6,557 nt of DNA, from NCBI GenBank assembly GCA_946480555.1, contig CAMLLE010000181.1, positions 1 to 6,557 on the forward strand, given 5' to 3'. This document shows, piece after piece, positions 1 to 5,165 of this stretch. Every line of letters begins with the position of its first letter. Position 1 is the stretch's first letter. Origin of the DNA: an uncultured Verrucomicrobia subdivision 3 bacterium (GTDB lineage Bacteria > Verrucomicrobiota > Verrucomicrobiae > Limisphaerales > CAMLLE01). Made by a program: the position numbers and the translations under genes. A model generated the notes under the pieces. That model saw only the letters and a list, made by a program, of their open reading frames with translations. It ran no database searches and was not told where the DNA came from.

Positions 1-455
1 GCGTAAGCCTTTTGAAGCAGGTGGCGTTGATCTGGCCGGAATTGATCCCCCATGAACGCAGACACGCACGGCTTGATTCCTCCCGAACCGAAGGCGATCA
101 ATCCGAGACCGATGTAGAGACAGAGGGTCTTTCCATCGACCGTGGTGGTCAAATCGCTCATTGCCATCACGCCATGTCCGACGCAATACGAGAGCGAGAT
201 CCAGAGGATGGTGTGATAGCGGCCAAGAAACCGGTCTGAAATCCAGGCGCCGACGAGCGGCATGAAATAATTTGCGAAGCCGAACAGATGAATGAGGTTC
301 GTCGCCTCATCCTTGCTCATCACAAGCACATTCGTGATGTAGAGCGCGAGAATGCCTTTGACGCCGTAATAGCTGAACCGTTCCGCAGCTTCGTTGCCGA
401 GAATGAATTTGATCTGCGAAGGCCAGCGGTTCGGATTGGGCGTCGATGGGTTCAT
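1..455 (-). CDS. POT/PTR2-family proton-coupled peptide transporter, N-terminal part (3' end outside window)
   Basis: An inner-membrane transporter of the major facilitator superfamily, POT (proton-dependent oligopeptide transporter) branch, expected to import di- and tripeptides with protons. The first 151 residues are visible. Residues 22-31 (EAAERFSYYG) carry the family ExxER motif of helix 1, which couples proton binding to transport. Residues 69-83 (GAWISDRFLGRYHTI) match the MFS loop 2-3 motif. Residues 123-139 (GSGGIKPCVSAFMGDQF) match the PTR2 signature almost exactly. Full members have roughly 450-550 residues, so about two thirds lies beyond the left edge. The start is the ATG at 455-453; an in-frame TGA at 467-465 leaves no earlier ATG. 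No convincing Shine-Dalgarno is seen. Exact substrate is unknown; family assignment is firm. It is transcribed divergently from the methyltransferase and nothing suggests a shared function. Confidence 0.93.
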   Translation of the reverse strand, partial: MNPSTPNPNRWPSQIKFILGNEAAERFSYYGVKGILALYITNVLVMSKDEATNLIHLFGFANYFMPLVGAWISDRFLGRYHTILWISLSYCVGHGVMAMSDLTTTVDGKTLCLYIGLGLIAFGSGGIKPCVSAFMGDQFRPDQRHLLQKAY

Positions 456-794
456 GTTCGGGCTTCATCTCAGTAGCCGAAGCGCTGGCGCGGCGCGAGC
501 CTTCAATTCACTTTGGCGGATTTTAACGCGCCATTATTCGCCGCTGCAACCGCGGAGGATCGCACGAAAGGATCGTGTTCCAAATTCTGCAGAATCGATG
601 GCTGAATGAGCGGGAAAGCGGGCTTCGTTTCGAGTGCTTCTTCAATCAATGGTTGCGATGAATCCCGTCGCTCACGTAAACAAGGGTTCAAACGCCCGAC
701 ATCTGTTTTGCCAACTATGCACAGCGCCAGGAATTCAATTCGCGTGCTGCCCCAGGCGTTGCAGTGGGCGGGCTGACGTCACGGATTTAATTTT
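456..794. other. Divergent intergenic spacer with no supported gene
   Basis: This 339-bp spacer separates the peptide transporter (minus) from the methyltransferase (plus) and should hold both promoters. Short open frames here (for example minus 503-691 and plus 394-609) have Arg/Ser-rich, family-less translations and are not credible genes. Visible symmetry includes a 12-bp perfect palindrome ATTCTGCAGAAT at 584-595, a small stem CACGA-AAGGA-TCGTG at 563-577, and TGACGTCA at 774-781, just before the methyltransferase start. I could not identify convincing -35/-10 pairs. Confidence 0.6.
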
Positions 795-1592
795 ATGACG
801 GAACATAAACAGCATTTGGATTCACACCAATCAGCCGCAGCCGACCAGTTCAACCGCCAAAGTGATCGCTACGGCAAATCACATATCCTGGCGGATACTC
901 ACGATGTGGCGCAGGGCCTGGCCGCGGTGACCCGCCCGGTGCAAGGAGCTGCCCTGGACGTGGCGACGGGGGGCGGCCATACGGCACTCTGGCTCGCGCG
1001 ACACGGATGGAAGGTCACGGCAGGCGACATCGCACCACGCATGCTTGAGAACGCGCAGCGACTTTGCACTGAGGCGGGGTTTGAGATTCAGACTCGGATC
1101 TTCCCGGCCGAGGAAATGCCGTTTGCCGATGGCACATTTGATTTGGTGACCGTACGTGTCGCCCCGCACCATTTCAGCTCACCGGGCAAGTTCGTCCGGG
1201 AAGCCAGCCGGGTTTTGAAGCCGGGTGGACACTTTCTGCTGATTGATGGCAGCGTGCCGGATGATGATTCAGAAACAGAAGAGTGGCTGCATCGCGTCGA
1301 GAAATGGCGCGATCCGAGTCACGGGCGGTTTCTCGCTCGCAAGGCGTGGGAGGAACTGGCGCGTGCGGCCGGCTTGCTAGTGCTGCGCTCCGAGCTTCAT
1401 TCACGGAAGCAGCCGGATCTGGAATGGTATTTCGAAACGGCAGCCACGCCGGAGGTGAACCGGACAAAAGTGCTCGAAGCGGTTGCCACCGCTTCGGACC
1501 ATGTGAGGACTGCTCTCCGGTTGGAAAACGAAGCTGGGAAAATTGCCTGGTGGTGGCCGATGCTGACCCTGCTGGCGAACCGGCCAGCCTGA
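795..1592 (+). CDS. Class I SAM-dependent methyltransferase (UbiE/YcgJ-like, Methyltransf_11 type)
   Basis: A soluble cytoplasmic protein of 265 residues, predicted to transfer a methyl group from S-adenosylmethionine; the acceptor cannot be read from the sequence. The Rossmann-fold motifs appear in order: the glycine-rich SAM loop ALDVATGGGHTA (53-64), an acidic residue ending strand 2 that should bind the ribose (D78 in VTAGDIA), AEEMPF (105-110) at the adenine-contacting position, FDLVTVRVAPHHF (115-127) as motif II, and LKPGG (141-145) as motif III. The section RVEKWRDPSHGRFL (167-180), followed by an AWEELARAAG helix, resembles the C-terminal part of UbiE-related methyltransferases such as Bacillus YcgJ, which are usually of similar length (about 250-260). 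The ATG at 795 is preceded by TTTAATTTT with no Shine-Dalgarno. The gene stands alone and converges on the tRNA 36 bp downstream. A quinone-pathway role is not supported by neighbours. Confidence 0.9.
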   Translation: MTEHKQHLDSHQSAAADQFNRQSDRYGKSHILADTHDVAQGLAAVTRPVQGAALDVATGGGHTALWLARHGWKVTAGDIAPRMLENAQRLCTEAGFEIQTRIFPAEEMPFADGTFDLVTVRVAPHHFSSPGKFVREASRVLKPGGHFLLIDGSVPDDDSETEEWLHRVEKWRDPSHGRFLARKAWEELARAAGLLVLRSELHSRKQPDLEWYFETAATPEVNRTKVLEAVATASDHVRTALRLENEAGKIAWWWPMLTLLANRPA

Positions 1593-1628
1593 AGAGTGAA
1601 GCACCGCAACGCTGGGACGAGGGAGAAT

Positions 1629-1705
1629 TGGAGCGAGCGAAGGGATTCGAACCCTCGACATTCACCTTGGCAAGGTGACGCTCTACCAGACTGAGCTACG
1701 CTCGC
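1629..1705 (-). tRNA. tRNA-Gly, anticodon GCC, CCA encoded
   Basis: A complete cloverleaf reads on the minus strand. The acceptor stem GCGAGCG (1705-1699) pairs perfectly with CGCTCGC (1639-1633). The D arm is GCTC...GAGC. The anticodon stem TCACC/GGTGA encloses the loop TTGCCAA, with GCC at 1671-1669, decoding GGC and GGU. The T arm GAGGG-TTCGAAT-CCCTT has the invariant TTCGA core. The discriminator base is T (U73), the usual identity for bacterial tRNA-Gly, followed by an encoded CCA at 1631-1629. The 3' end lies 36 bp from the convergent methyltransferase stop. No second copy of the tRNA 3' end, which would mark an integrated element, is seen in the window. Confidence 0.97.
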
Positions 1706-1724
1706 TTCCAAAAAAGGCTCGGAA

Positions 1725-1752
1725 AAACTACGGGAATCCTTTCCGAATGCAA
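1725..1752 (-). promoter_or_regulatory. Candidate sigma70-type promoter of tRNA-Gly
   Basis: On the minus strand, TTGCAT (1752-1747) could be a -35 box and TAGTTT (1730-1725) a weak -10 box, with a 16-bp spacer. The -10 lies 20 nt before the mature tRNA 5' end. Immediately upstream of the -35 is an A7 run (T7 on plus, 1759-1765), placed like an UP element, which is common at tRNA promoters. The region also contains a 7-bp inverted repeat TCGGAAA/TTTCCGA (1719-1725 and 1740-1746) spanning the spacer. Assigned from position and pattern only; the -10 match is poor (three of six). Confidence 0.4.
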
Positions 1753-1861
1753 GCCCTGTTTTTTTAAGCTTTGTTTCGCCTGCGATTTGGAAAGCGATTC
1801 AGCTCGGCCGACCATTGCGGCGGAAGCCAAGGCGAAGGCTTCTGGTGCGGTAAGCGCCAGC

Positions 1862-1893
1862 AAATGACCCGAAGCGAACGGGCCTGGTCATTT
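1862..1893. repeat. Inverted repeat AAATGACC/GGTCATTT, possible terminator of the secreted-protein gene
   Basis: Perfect 8-bp arms lie at 1862-1869 and 1886-1893 around a 16-nt GC-rich loop. The element sits about 90 bp beyond the stop codon of the minus-strand secreted-protein gene, where a transcript would end. On that strand the second arm ends in TTT but is followed by GC-rich sequence, so it is a poor intrinsic terminator. A second stem with arms GAAGCC/GGCTTC (1823-1828 and 1837-1842) follows. The rest of the 1706-1983 spacer shows no gene. Confidence 0.35.
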
Positions 1894-1983
1894 CGGGCGA
1901 AAACGGGCGGCTCACCATCCGGAGGATCGGCCCGGCCTGCCGCACGGGGTTCGCCCGGAATGCGGAGTTGATGGAGGTGTTCA

Positions 1984-2637
1984 TCAATCTCCTGTTTCGA
2001 CCCACCGCACGAGCGGCGTGCTGAATTTGCCGCTGATGTGGAAGTATTGGCCGTTGATCCGCCCTGATCCAAATCCATTGATTGAGAGCAATCCATTGGC
2101 GGGATGTTCATTCCGGGAATTGCGCGGGCCGCGATTGTATTTCTCGAGCGCATTGCCGGTGAAGGTGAAGGACGTTCCTTCCGGCGACGGGTCGTTGAAT
2201 TGAATCGTCGAGTGATAAAAGTAGATGTGATTCAGCGCGTCCGTGTTCACGTTTTCCTTCCCTTGAAAGAGATAGTTCGTCTGGCTGAACGTGTCGCTGT
2301 AGGTGAGGTAGGGCCAGGTGTCCGCCACGATCACGGTCCCGGATGGGGAATGCACTTCGAAGTGGTTGAAGTTCACCAGCACAAGCCGCGAACGGGCCGG
2401 GAAGCCGTTCGGGGCTTCGACAGTGTAGAACGGTTGGAGCAGGTTCAGCAGGTAATTCGCCGTGAGCCGCGTGGTCTTGATGGTGTCAGTGTAGGTGCCG
2501 GTCTTCTGCGAAAACTTGTAGGGATTCTGCTGCTGAATCGTGAGCTGCGCGTTCACCGGGAACTCCTGCGCCGGCATGGCAAAGGTTCCGGCGACGATTG
2601 CCGTCGCGATCAGGGCAAGCTTTGAAAGTGTTTTCAT
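1984..2637 (-). CDS. Secreted hypothetical protein, family not recognised
   Basis: A protein of 217 residues that I cannot assign to a family. It begins with a typical Sec signal peptide: basic n-region MKTLSK (1-6), hydrophobic core LALIATAIVAGTFA (7-20), and a likely cleavage near MPA-QEF (about residue 23). The mature part is rich in Asn, Thr, Ser, Tyr and Phe, with alternating hydrophobic and polar stretches such as RLVLVNFNHFEVHS (84-97), TVIVADTWPYLTYS (101-114) and TSFTFTGNAL (155-164). It has no cysteine, no second membrane segment, no lipobox and no C-terminal sorting signal that I can see. This suggests a soluble beta-rich exported protein. I prefer the ATG at 2637-2635 because the signal peptide starts there; an in-frame ATG at 2646 and a TTG at 2649 are alternatives adding three or four residues. 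No clear Shine-Dalgarno precedes any of them. The overlapping plus-strand frame at 2104-2625 is a shadow. The gene is divergent from the pilus operon across a long spacer, and a link to it is unproven. Confidence 0.75.
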   Translation of the reverse strand: MKTLSKLALIATAIVAGTFAMPAQEFPVNAQLTIQQQNPYKFSQKTGTYTDTIKTTRLTANYLLNLLQPFYTVEAPNGFPARSRLVLVNFNHFEVHSPSGTVIVADTWPYLTYSDTFSQTNYLFQGKENVNTDALNHIYFYHSTIQFNDPSPEGTSFTFTGNALEKYNRGPRNSRNEHPANGLLSINGFGSGRINGQYFHISGKFSTPLVRWVETGD

Positions 2638-2761
2638 AAACTGCATCAATTTCGATGAACATCAGACGCGTGGCGGGAATGGATATTCAGGGGCGTTTCC
2701 GAGGGGTGGGCACGTCTCAACGTCGAGCGAACCTTGTGTCCTGAATCTTGAAACCTGAAAG

Positions 2762-2776
2762 TGAGTTCAGAACTCA
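2762..2776. promoter_or_regulatory. 15-bp interrupted palindrome TGAGTTC-A-GAACTCA, operator-like
   Basis: Perfect 7-bp arms surround a single central A. Such compact dyads are typical binding sites for homodimeric repressors. It lies 125 bp upstream of the secreted-protein start and about 490 bp upstream of the pilM-like start. I do not match it to a known regulator. By chance roughly 0.4 such palindromes would be expected in a window of this size, so the symmetry alone is suggestive, not conclusive. Confidence 0.4.
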
Positions 2777-2794
2777 GCGGCAGTTCGAAGCTGA

Positions 2795-2812
2795 AAAGCG
2801 CAGACGCGCTTT
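2795..2812. repeat. Stem-loop AAAGCGC-AGAC-GCGCTTT
   Basis: Perfect 7-bp arms with a 4-nt loop. On the minus strand it reads AAAGCGC-GTCT-GCGCTTTT, which resembles a compact intrinsic terminator with a short T run. On that strand it would lie in the leader of the secreted-protein gene if transcription starts further right. It is followed after only five bases by a stronger GC hairpin. Confidence 0.5.
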
Positions 2813-2817
2813 ACCGC

Positions 2818-2839
2818 CGGCGGCGTCATTGCGCCGCCG
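2818..2839. repeat. GC-only stem-loop CGGCGGCG-TCATTG-CGCCGCCG
   Basis: Perfect 8-bp all-G/C arms close a 6-nt loop. This is the strongest local hairpin in the spacer. It is adjacent to the AAAGCGC stem-loop and 41 bp from the 15-bp palindrome. There is no T run, so it is not a simple terminator. It could be part of a structured RNA leader or a REP-like dispersed repeat. Confidence 0.5.
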
Positions 2840-2972
2840 TTGCTCCGCCCGGTGCGAGGAACCGTCGTGAAGTTGCACACGATGGAGATGCGATTGAAAT
2901 CAGGATGCTGCTGTGGATCCCGCCGGCGAATCGCGCCCGATGCGAAACTCTTGAGAGAAATGCGGAGTCGAA

Positions 2973-2989
2973 GGGACAACGTTCGTCCC
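2973..2989. repeat. Small dyad GGGAC-AACGTTC-GTCCC
   Basis: Perfect 5-bp arms with a 7-nt centre that includes AACGTT. It resembles short imperfect palindromes that recur between genes in some genomes, but only one copy is present here, so whether it is dispersed cannot be judged. Confidence 0.3.
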
Positions 2990-3066
2990 TCCGGACGCGT
3001 GACGCTGTGAGCACTCCCGGGTTGTCTTCTTCGATGCGTTTTCGATCGCGCGGATGGCGGAGTTTG

Positions 3067-3089
3067 ACGTTGTTGTGCAACGTGTTTTT
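3067..3089 (+). terminator. Terminator- or attenuator-like hairpin ACGTTG-TTGTG-CAACGT followed by T5
   Basis: Perfect 6-bp arms (3067-3072 and 3078-3083) enclose a 5-nt loop. One G then precedes a TTTTT run at 3085-3089, giving the shape of an intrinsic terminator on the plus strand. The stem is short and only half GC, so strength would be low. No plus-strand gene lies upstream, so a role would have to be attenuation of a long pilM leader or blocking of stray transcription. Confidence 0.25.
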
Positions 3090-3170
3090 CGCGCGGTTTT
3101 TCGCGTGAGTTTCACACGTTTTTGCGTGAGAACTGCGCGAAAATTTCGGACAAACACAAAAAACGTTTTT
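3085..3170. promoter_or_regulatory. Repeated TTTTTCGCG units and helically spaced A/T tracts upstream of the pilus operon
   Basis: TTTTTCGCG occurs at 3085-3093 and 3097-3105, a related TTTTTGCGTGAG at 3119-3130, and an inverted CGCGAAAA at 3136-3143. T/A tracts are centred near 3087, 3099, 3111, 3121, 3143, 3160 and 3168; the first four are 10-12 bp apart, about one helical turn, as expected for intrinsically bent DNA. The block ends in the 12-bp palindrome AAAAACGTTTTT (3159-3170). It may be an architectural-protein or regulator site for the operon downstream. Confidence 0.4.
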
Positions 3171-3174
3171 CTGT

Positions 3175-3202
3175 TTGACCGGTTGTTTCAATTCCGTTAA
3201 CC
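3175..3202 (+). promoter_or_regulatory. Weak candidate promoter of the pilus operon
   Basis: TTGACC (3175-3180) is a good -35 match directly after the AAAAACGTTTTT palindrome. With a 16-bp spacer the -10 position falls on TTAACC (3197-3202), a poor match. The operon start codon is 63 bp further on, a reasonable leader length. This is the best pair I can find before the operon, but the -10 makes it doubtful. Confidence 0.25.
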
Positions 3203-3265
3203 AGCACGAGCTGCACTCAATGTGAAGCCCTGAACCCGCTTGCGTTGAGTCGGTGACTACAGCCG

Positions 3266-5164
3266 ATGCTGAAATCAAAATCATTTCTGGCGGTGGACTT
3301 TGGCGCGGGCAGTCTCAAGCTCGCCGAGTTTGAAGTCAACGAAGCCGGCGGGTTGCGCCTCAAGCAATACGGAATCAGATCGCTCGGCCCGGAAGGCGCC
3401 CAGGAAGCGACCCGTGAAGCCACGATTCTCAAAGCGCTTCAATCGGCCATCACTGAACTGGGTGTGAAGTCCCGCGACATCAACGTGTGCGCGCCTGGCT
3501 TTCACGTCTTCTCCAAGTTTGTAAAACTTCCCCCGGTCGAAACCAGCAAGGTTACCCAGATCATTCAATACGAGGCGCAGCAGAACGTTCCTTTCCCGCT
3601 GCAGGAAGTGGTTTGGGATTACCAGATTCTCGGCAAGACCGCGGGCGGCGAGCTCGAAGTGCTTCTGGTGGCGATCAAGGCGGACATCGTTGATGGTCTG
3701 TTCCGCGTTTGTGATGCTTCGAAGCTGCGCCTGAACGTGACGGATGTCTCGGCTGCCGCGCTGTGCAACGCCTTTCGCTATAACTACGGCGACATCGAAG
3801 ATTGCACGATGCTGTTGGACATCGGCGCCAAGACAAGCAACCTGCTGTTCTTCGAAAAAGGAAAAGTCTTTGCGCGCAGCATCAATCTCGGCGCGAACTC
3901 CATCACCCAGGATTTCGCGAATGAATCGAAACTGAAGTTTGAACAGGCGGAGAAGCTGAAGATAGACGAGGGCTTCGTCAGCCTGGGTGGCGCTTACGAA
4001 GAACCGGAGAATCCAAATCAGGCCGCGATTTCCAAAATCGCGCGCCAGTTCATGACTCGCCTGCATATTCAGGTGAATCAGACGATGCAGTTTTATCGCG
4101 GCCAGCAGGGTGGCGCTGCACCGCAGCGGCTGTTCCTGTCCGGTGGCGCGTCAATCATGCCTTACACGGCGCAGTTCTTTGCGGAAAAGCTGAATGTGCC
4201 GGTGGAATATTTCAATCCGCTGCGCAACGTGCAGATCGATCCGGCGGTGAACCTGGAGGATCTCGCGCGTGTGGCTCATTCACTGGGTGAAGTGGTTGGC
4301 TTGGGATTGCGCAACCTCGCGCATTGCCCGGTGGAGTTGAACCTGATTCCGGAGAGCACGCGCCGGCTTCAGACGTTCAACGAGAAGAAGCCTTATTTCA
4401 TTGCCACCGTGTTCAGCCTGGTGGCGGTGGTTGGCGTGATGGGGTTGCTTTACCAACAGTTGGCCAGCGTGAAGCAGGAGGAGCTGGAAACGAACATCAA
4501 TCCGAAGCTGGAGCCGAAAAAGGCGCGCGAAGCGCAGTTCCAGCGCGCCTACGGCGACTTGCAGTCAGCCACCAACGAGCTGGGGCAGTTGTCCGGCTGG
4601 ATGAATGGCAGGTATTATTGGGGCGATTTGCTGACCGAGCTGCGCCGGGTGCTGATTCGCGCCGAGCAGCGCAGCCAGGAAAAGTTGCGCGCGGAAGCCG
4701 GCATCTGGATTGAGCAGTTCCATGCAACCATTCCAGGTGTGGGAGTGTTTGATCCGAACGCCGCGATGAGTCCGACGCCAGCGATTGACCAGCCATTCTA
4801 CAACCCGCGCATGATGGATCCTCGGATGATGGATCCGCGTCTGGCGGGCAACCCGGAATTGGGGATGGCGGCAGATCCGAATGCCGCTCCCGCTGATCCG
4901 AATGCGACGCCGCTTCCGGAACTGGCTCCAGCGAGCACGAACCAGATTTCGGTGGTCAAGATCGTCTGCCGTGCGGTGGATTTGTCGAGCATTGTGTCCG
5001 ACGCGTCCACCACAATCATCTACACATTGGAAAACGAGTTGAAGGCGAGCCCGATGCTTGACCCAAAGGACACCCAGATCGTCGGTGCCATCACTCCAGA
5101 CGAATCCACCAAAACCTTCACGGTGACGTTCCTGCTGTCCCTCAAAAATCCGCTGAAGCTCTAG
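3266..5164 (+). CDS. PilM-PilN fusion-type pilus assembly protein (Amuc_1101-like)
   Basis: A 632-residue platform protein of a type IV pilus-like machine. Residues 1 to about 350 form an actin-like, ATP-binding PilM domain: phosphate-1 motif AVDFGAGSLKLAEF (9-22), phosphate-2 motif LLDIGAKTSNLLFF (183-196), and adenosine motif LFLSGGASIMP (289-299). Next comes VELNLIPEST (356-365), resembling the INLLP motif at the N terminus of PilN that binds PilM in trans in classical systems. A single transmembrane helix (about 377-397) follows, then a charged coiled-coil region (about 400-475). A Pro/Asn/Ala-rich linker (about 494-556) contains a tandem MMDPR repeat. A final alpha/beta region (560-632) resembles a PilN/PilO ferredoxin-like fold. 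Ordinary PilM has about 350 residues and no membrane anchor, so this chain appears to combine PilM and PilN. The start at 3266 is fixed by an in-frame TGA at 3254; GGTGA (3252-3256) is a possible ribosome-binding site. The next gene starts 1 nt after the stop. Confidence 0.88.
   Translation: MLKSKSFLAVDFGAGSLKLAEFEVNEAGGLRLKQYGIRSLGPEGAQEATREATILKALQSAITELGVKSRDINVCAPGFHVFSKFVKLPPVETSKVTQIIQYEAQQNVPFPLQEVVWDYQILGKTAGGELEVLLVAIKADIVDGLFRVCDASKLRLNVTDVSAAALCNAFRYNYGDIEDCTMLLDIGAKTSNLLFFEKGKVFARSINLGANSITQDFANESKLKFEQAEKLKIDEGFVSLGGAYEEPENPNQAAISKIARQFMTRLHIQVNQTMQFYRGQQGGAAPQRLFLSGGASIMPYTAQFFAEKLNVPVEYFNPLRNVQIDPAVNLEDLARVAHSLGEVVGLGLRNLAHCPVELNLIPESTRRLQTFNEKKPYFIATVFSLVAVVGVMGLLYQQLASVKQEELETNINPKLEPKKAREAQFQRAYGDLQSATNELGQLSGWMNGRYYWGDLLTELRRVLIRAEQRSQEKLRAEAGIWIEQFHATIPGVGVFDPNAAMSPTPAIDQPFYNPRMMDPRMMDPRLAGNPELGMAADPNAAPADPNATPLPELAPASTNQISVVKIVCRAVDLSSIVSDASTTIIYTLENELKASPMLDPKDTQIVGAITPDESTKTFTVTFLLSLKNPLKL
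4811..4836 (+). repeat. Short in-frame tandem repeat encoding MMDPR-MMDPR
   Basis: ATGATGGATCC occurs at 4811-4821 and again at 4826-4836, with a 15-bp period. It encodes two successive MMDPR units in the low-complexity linker of the PilM-PilN fusion protein (residues 516-525). Because the period is a multiple of three, copy-number change would lengthen or shorten the linker without a frameshift. Confidence 0.75.
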
Positions 5165-5165
5165 T

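Larger units (their letters stand above)
2638..3265. other. 628-bp divergent non-coding spacer, rich in inverted repeats and A/T tracts
   Basis: This gap separates the secreted-protein gene (minus) from the pilM-like gene (plus). Open frames on both strands (plus 2761-3108, minus 2826-3284 and 2900-3157) translate to Arg/Ser/Ala-rich sequence without motifs, start signals or composition like the flanking proteins, so I do not call them. The left part (2762-2990) is GC-rich with several stems. The right part (3060-3200) has many T5 and A5-6 tracts mixed with CGCG and probably contains the operon promoter. A structured RNA or long leader is possible; individual elements are listed separately. 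Confidence 0.6.

Noticed and set aside
584..595. 12-bp perfect palindrome ATTCTGCAGAAT as an operator
   Set aside because: One or two such palindromes are expected by chance in a window this size, and it does not sit near a recognisable promoter.
503..691. Small minus-strand frame in the left spacer
   Set aside because: Its 62 codons show no motif, signal peptide or ribosome-binding site, and length alone is not evidence.
1629..1705. tRNA-Gly as an integration site for a mobile element
   Set aside because: No direct repeat of the tRNA 3' end, integrase gene or composition break is seen in the window.
1174..1711. Several minus-strand frames crossing the tRNA and the methyltransferase
   Set aside because: They read through a functional tRNA and antisense to a well-supported gene; the start-like peptides come from translating tRNA sequence.
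2104..2625. Plus-strand open frame of 173 codons
   Set aside because: It lies antisense within the secreted-protein gene. Its translation is Arg/Val/Glu-rich without motifs, whereas the minus strand gives a signal peptide and balanced composition.
2761..3108. Plus-strand open frame of 115 codons in the long spacer
   Set aside because: The translation is Arg/Ser-rich, runs through the palindromes and hairpins, has no ribosome-binding site and resembles no family.
2826..3284. Minus-strand open frame of 152 codons overlapping the pilM-like start
   Set aside because: The composition is random-looking (many Ser, Arg, Cys), there is no motif, and it overlaps the 5' end of a clear gene on the other strand.
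3281..4066. Minus-strand open frame of 261 codons inside the pilM-like gene
   Set aside because: It is an antisense shadow of a strong coding region; the plus strand carries all the actin-fold motifs.
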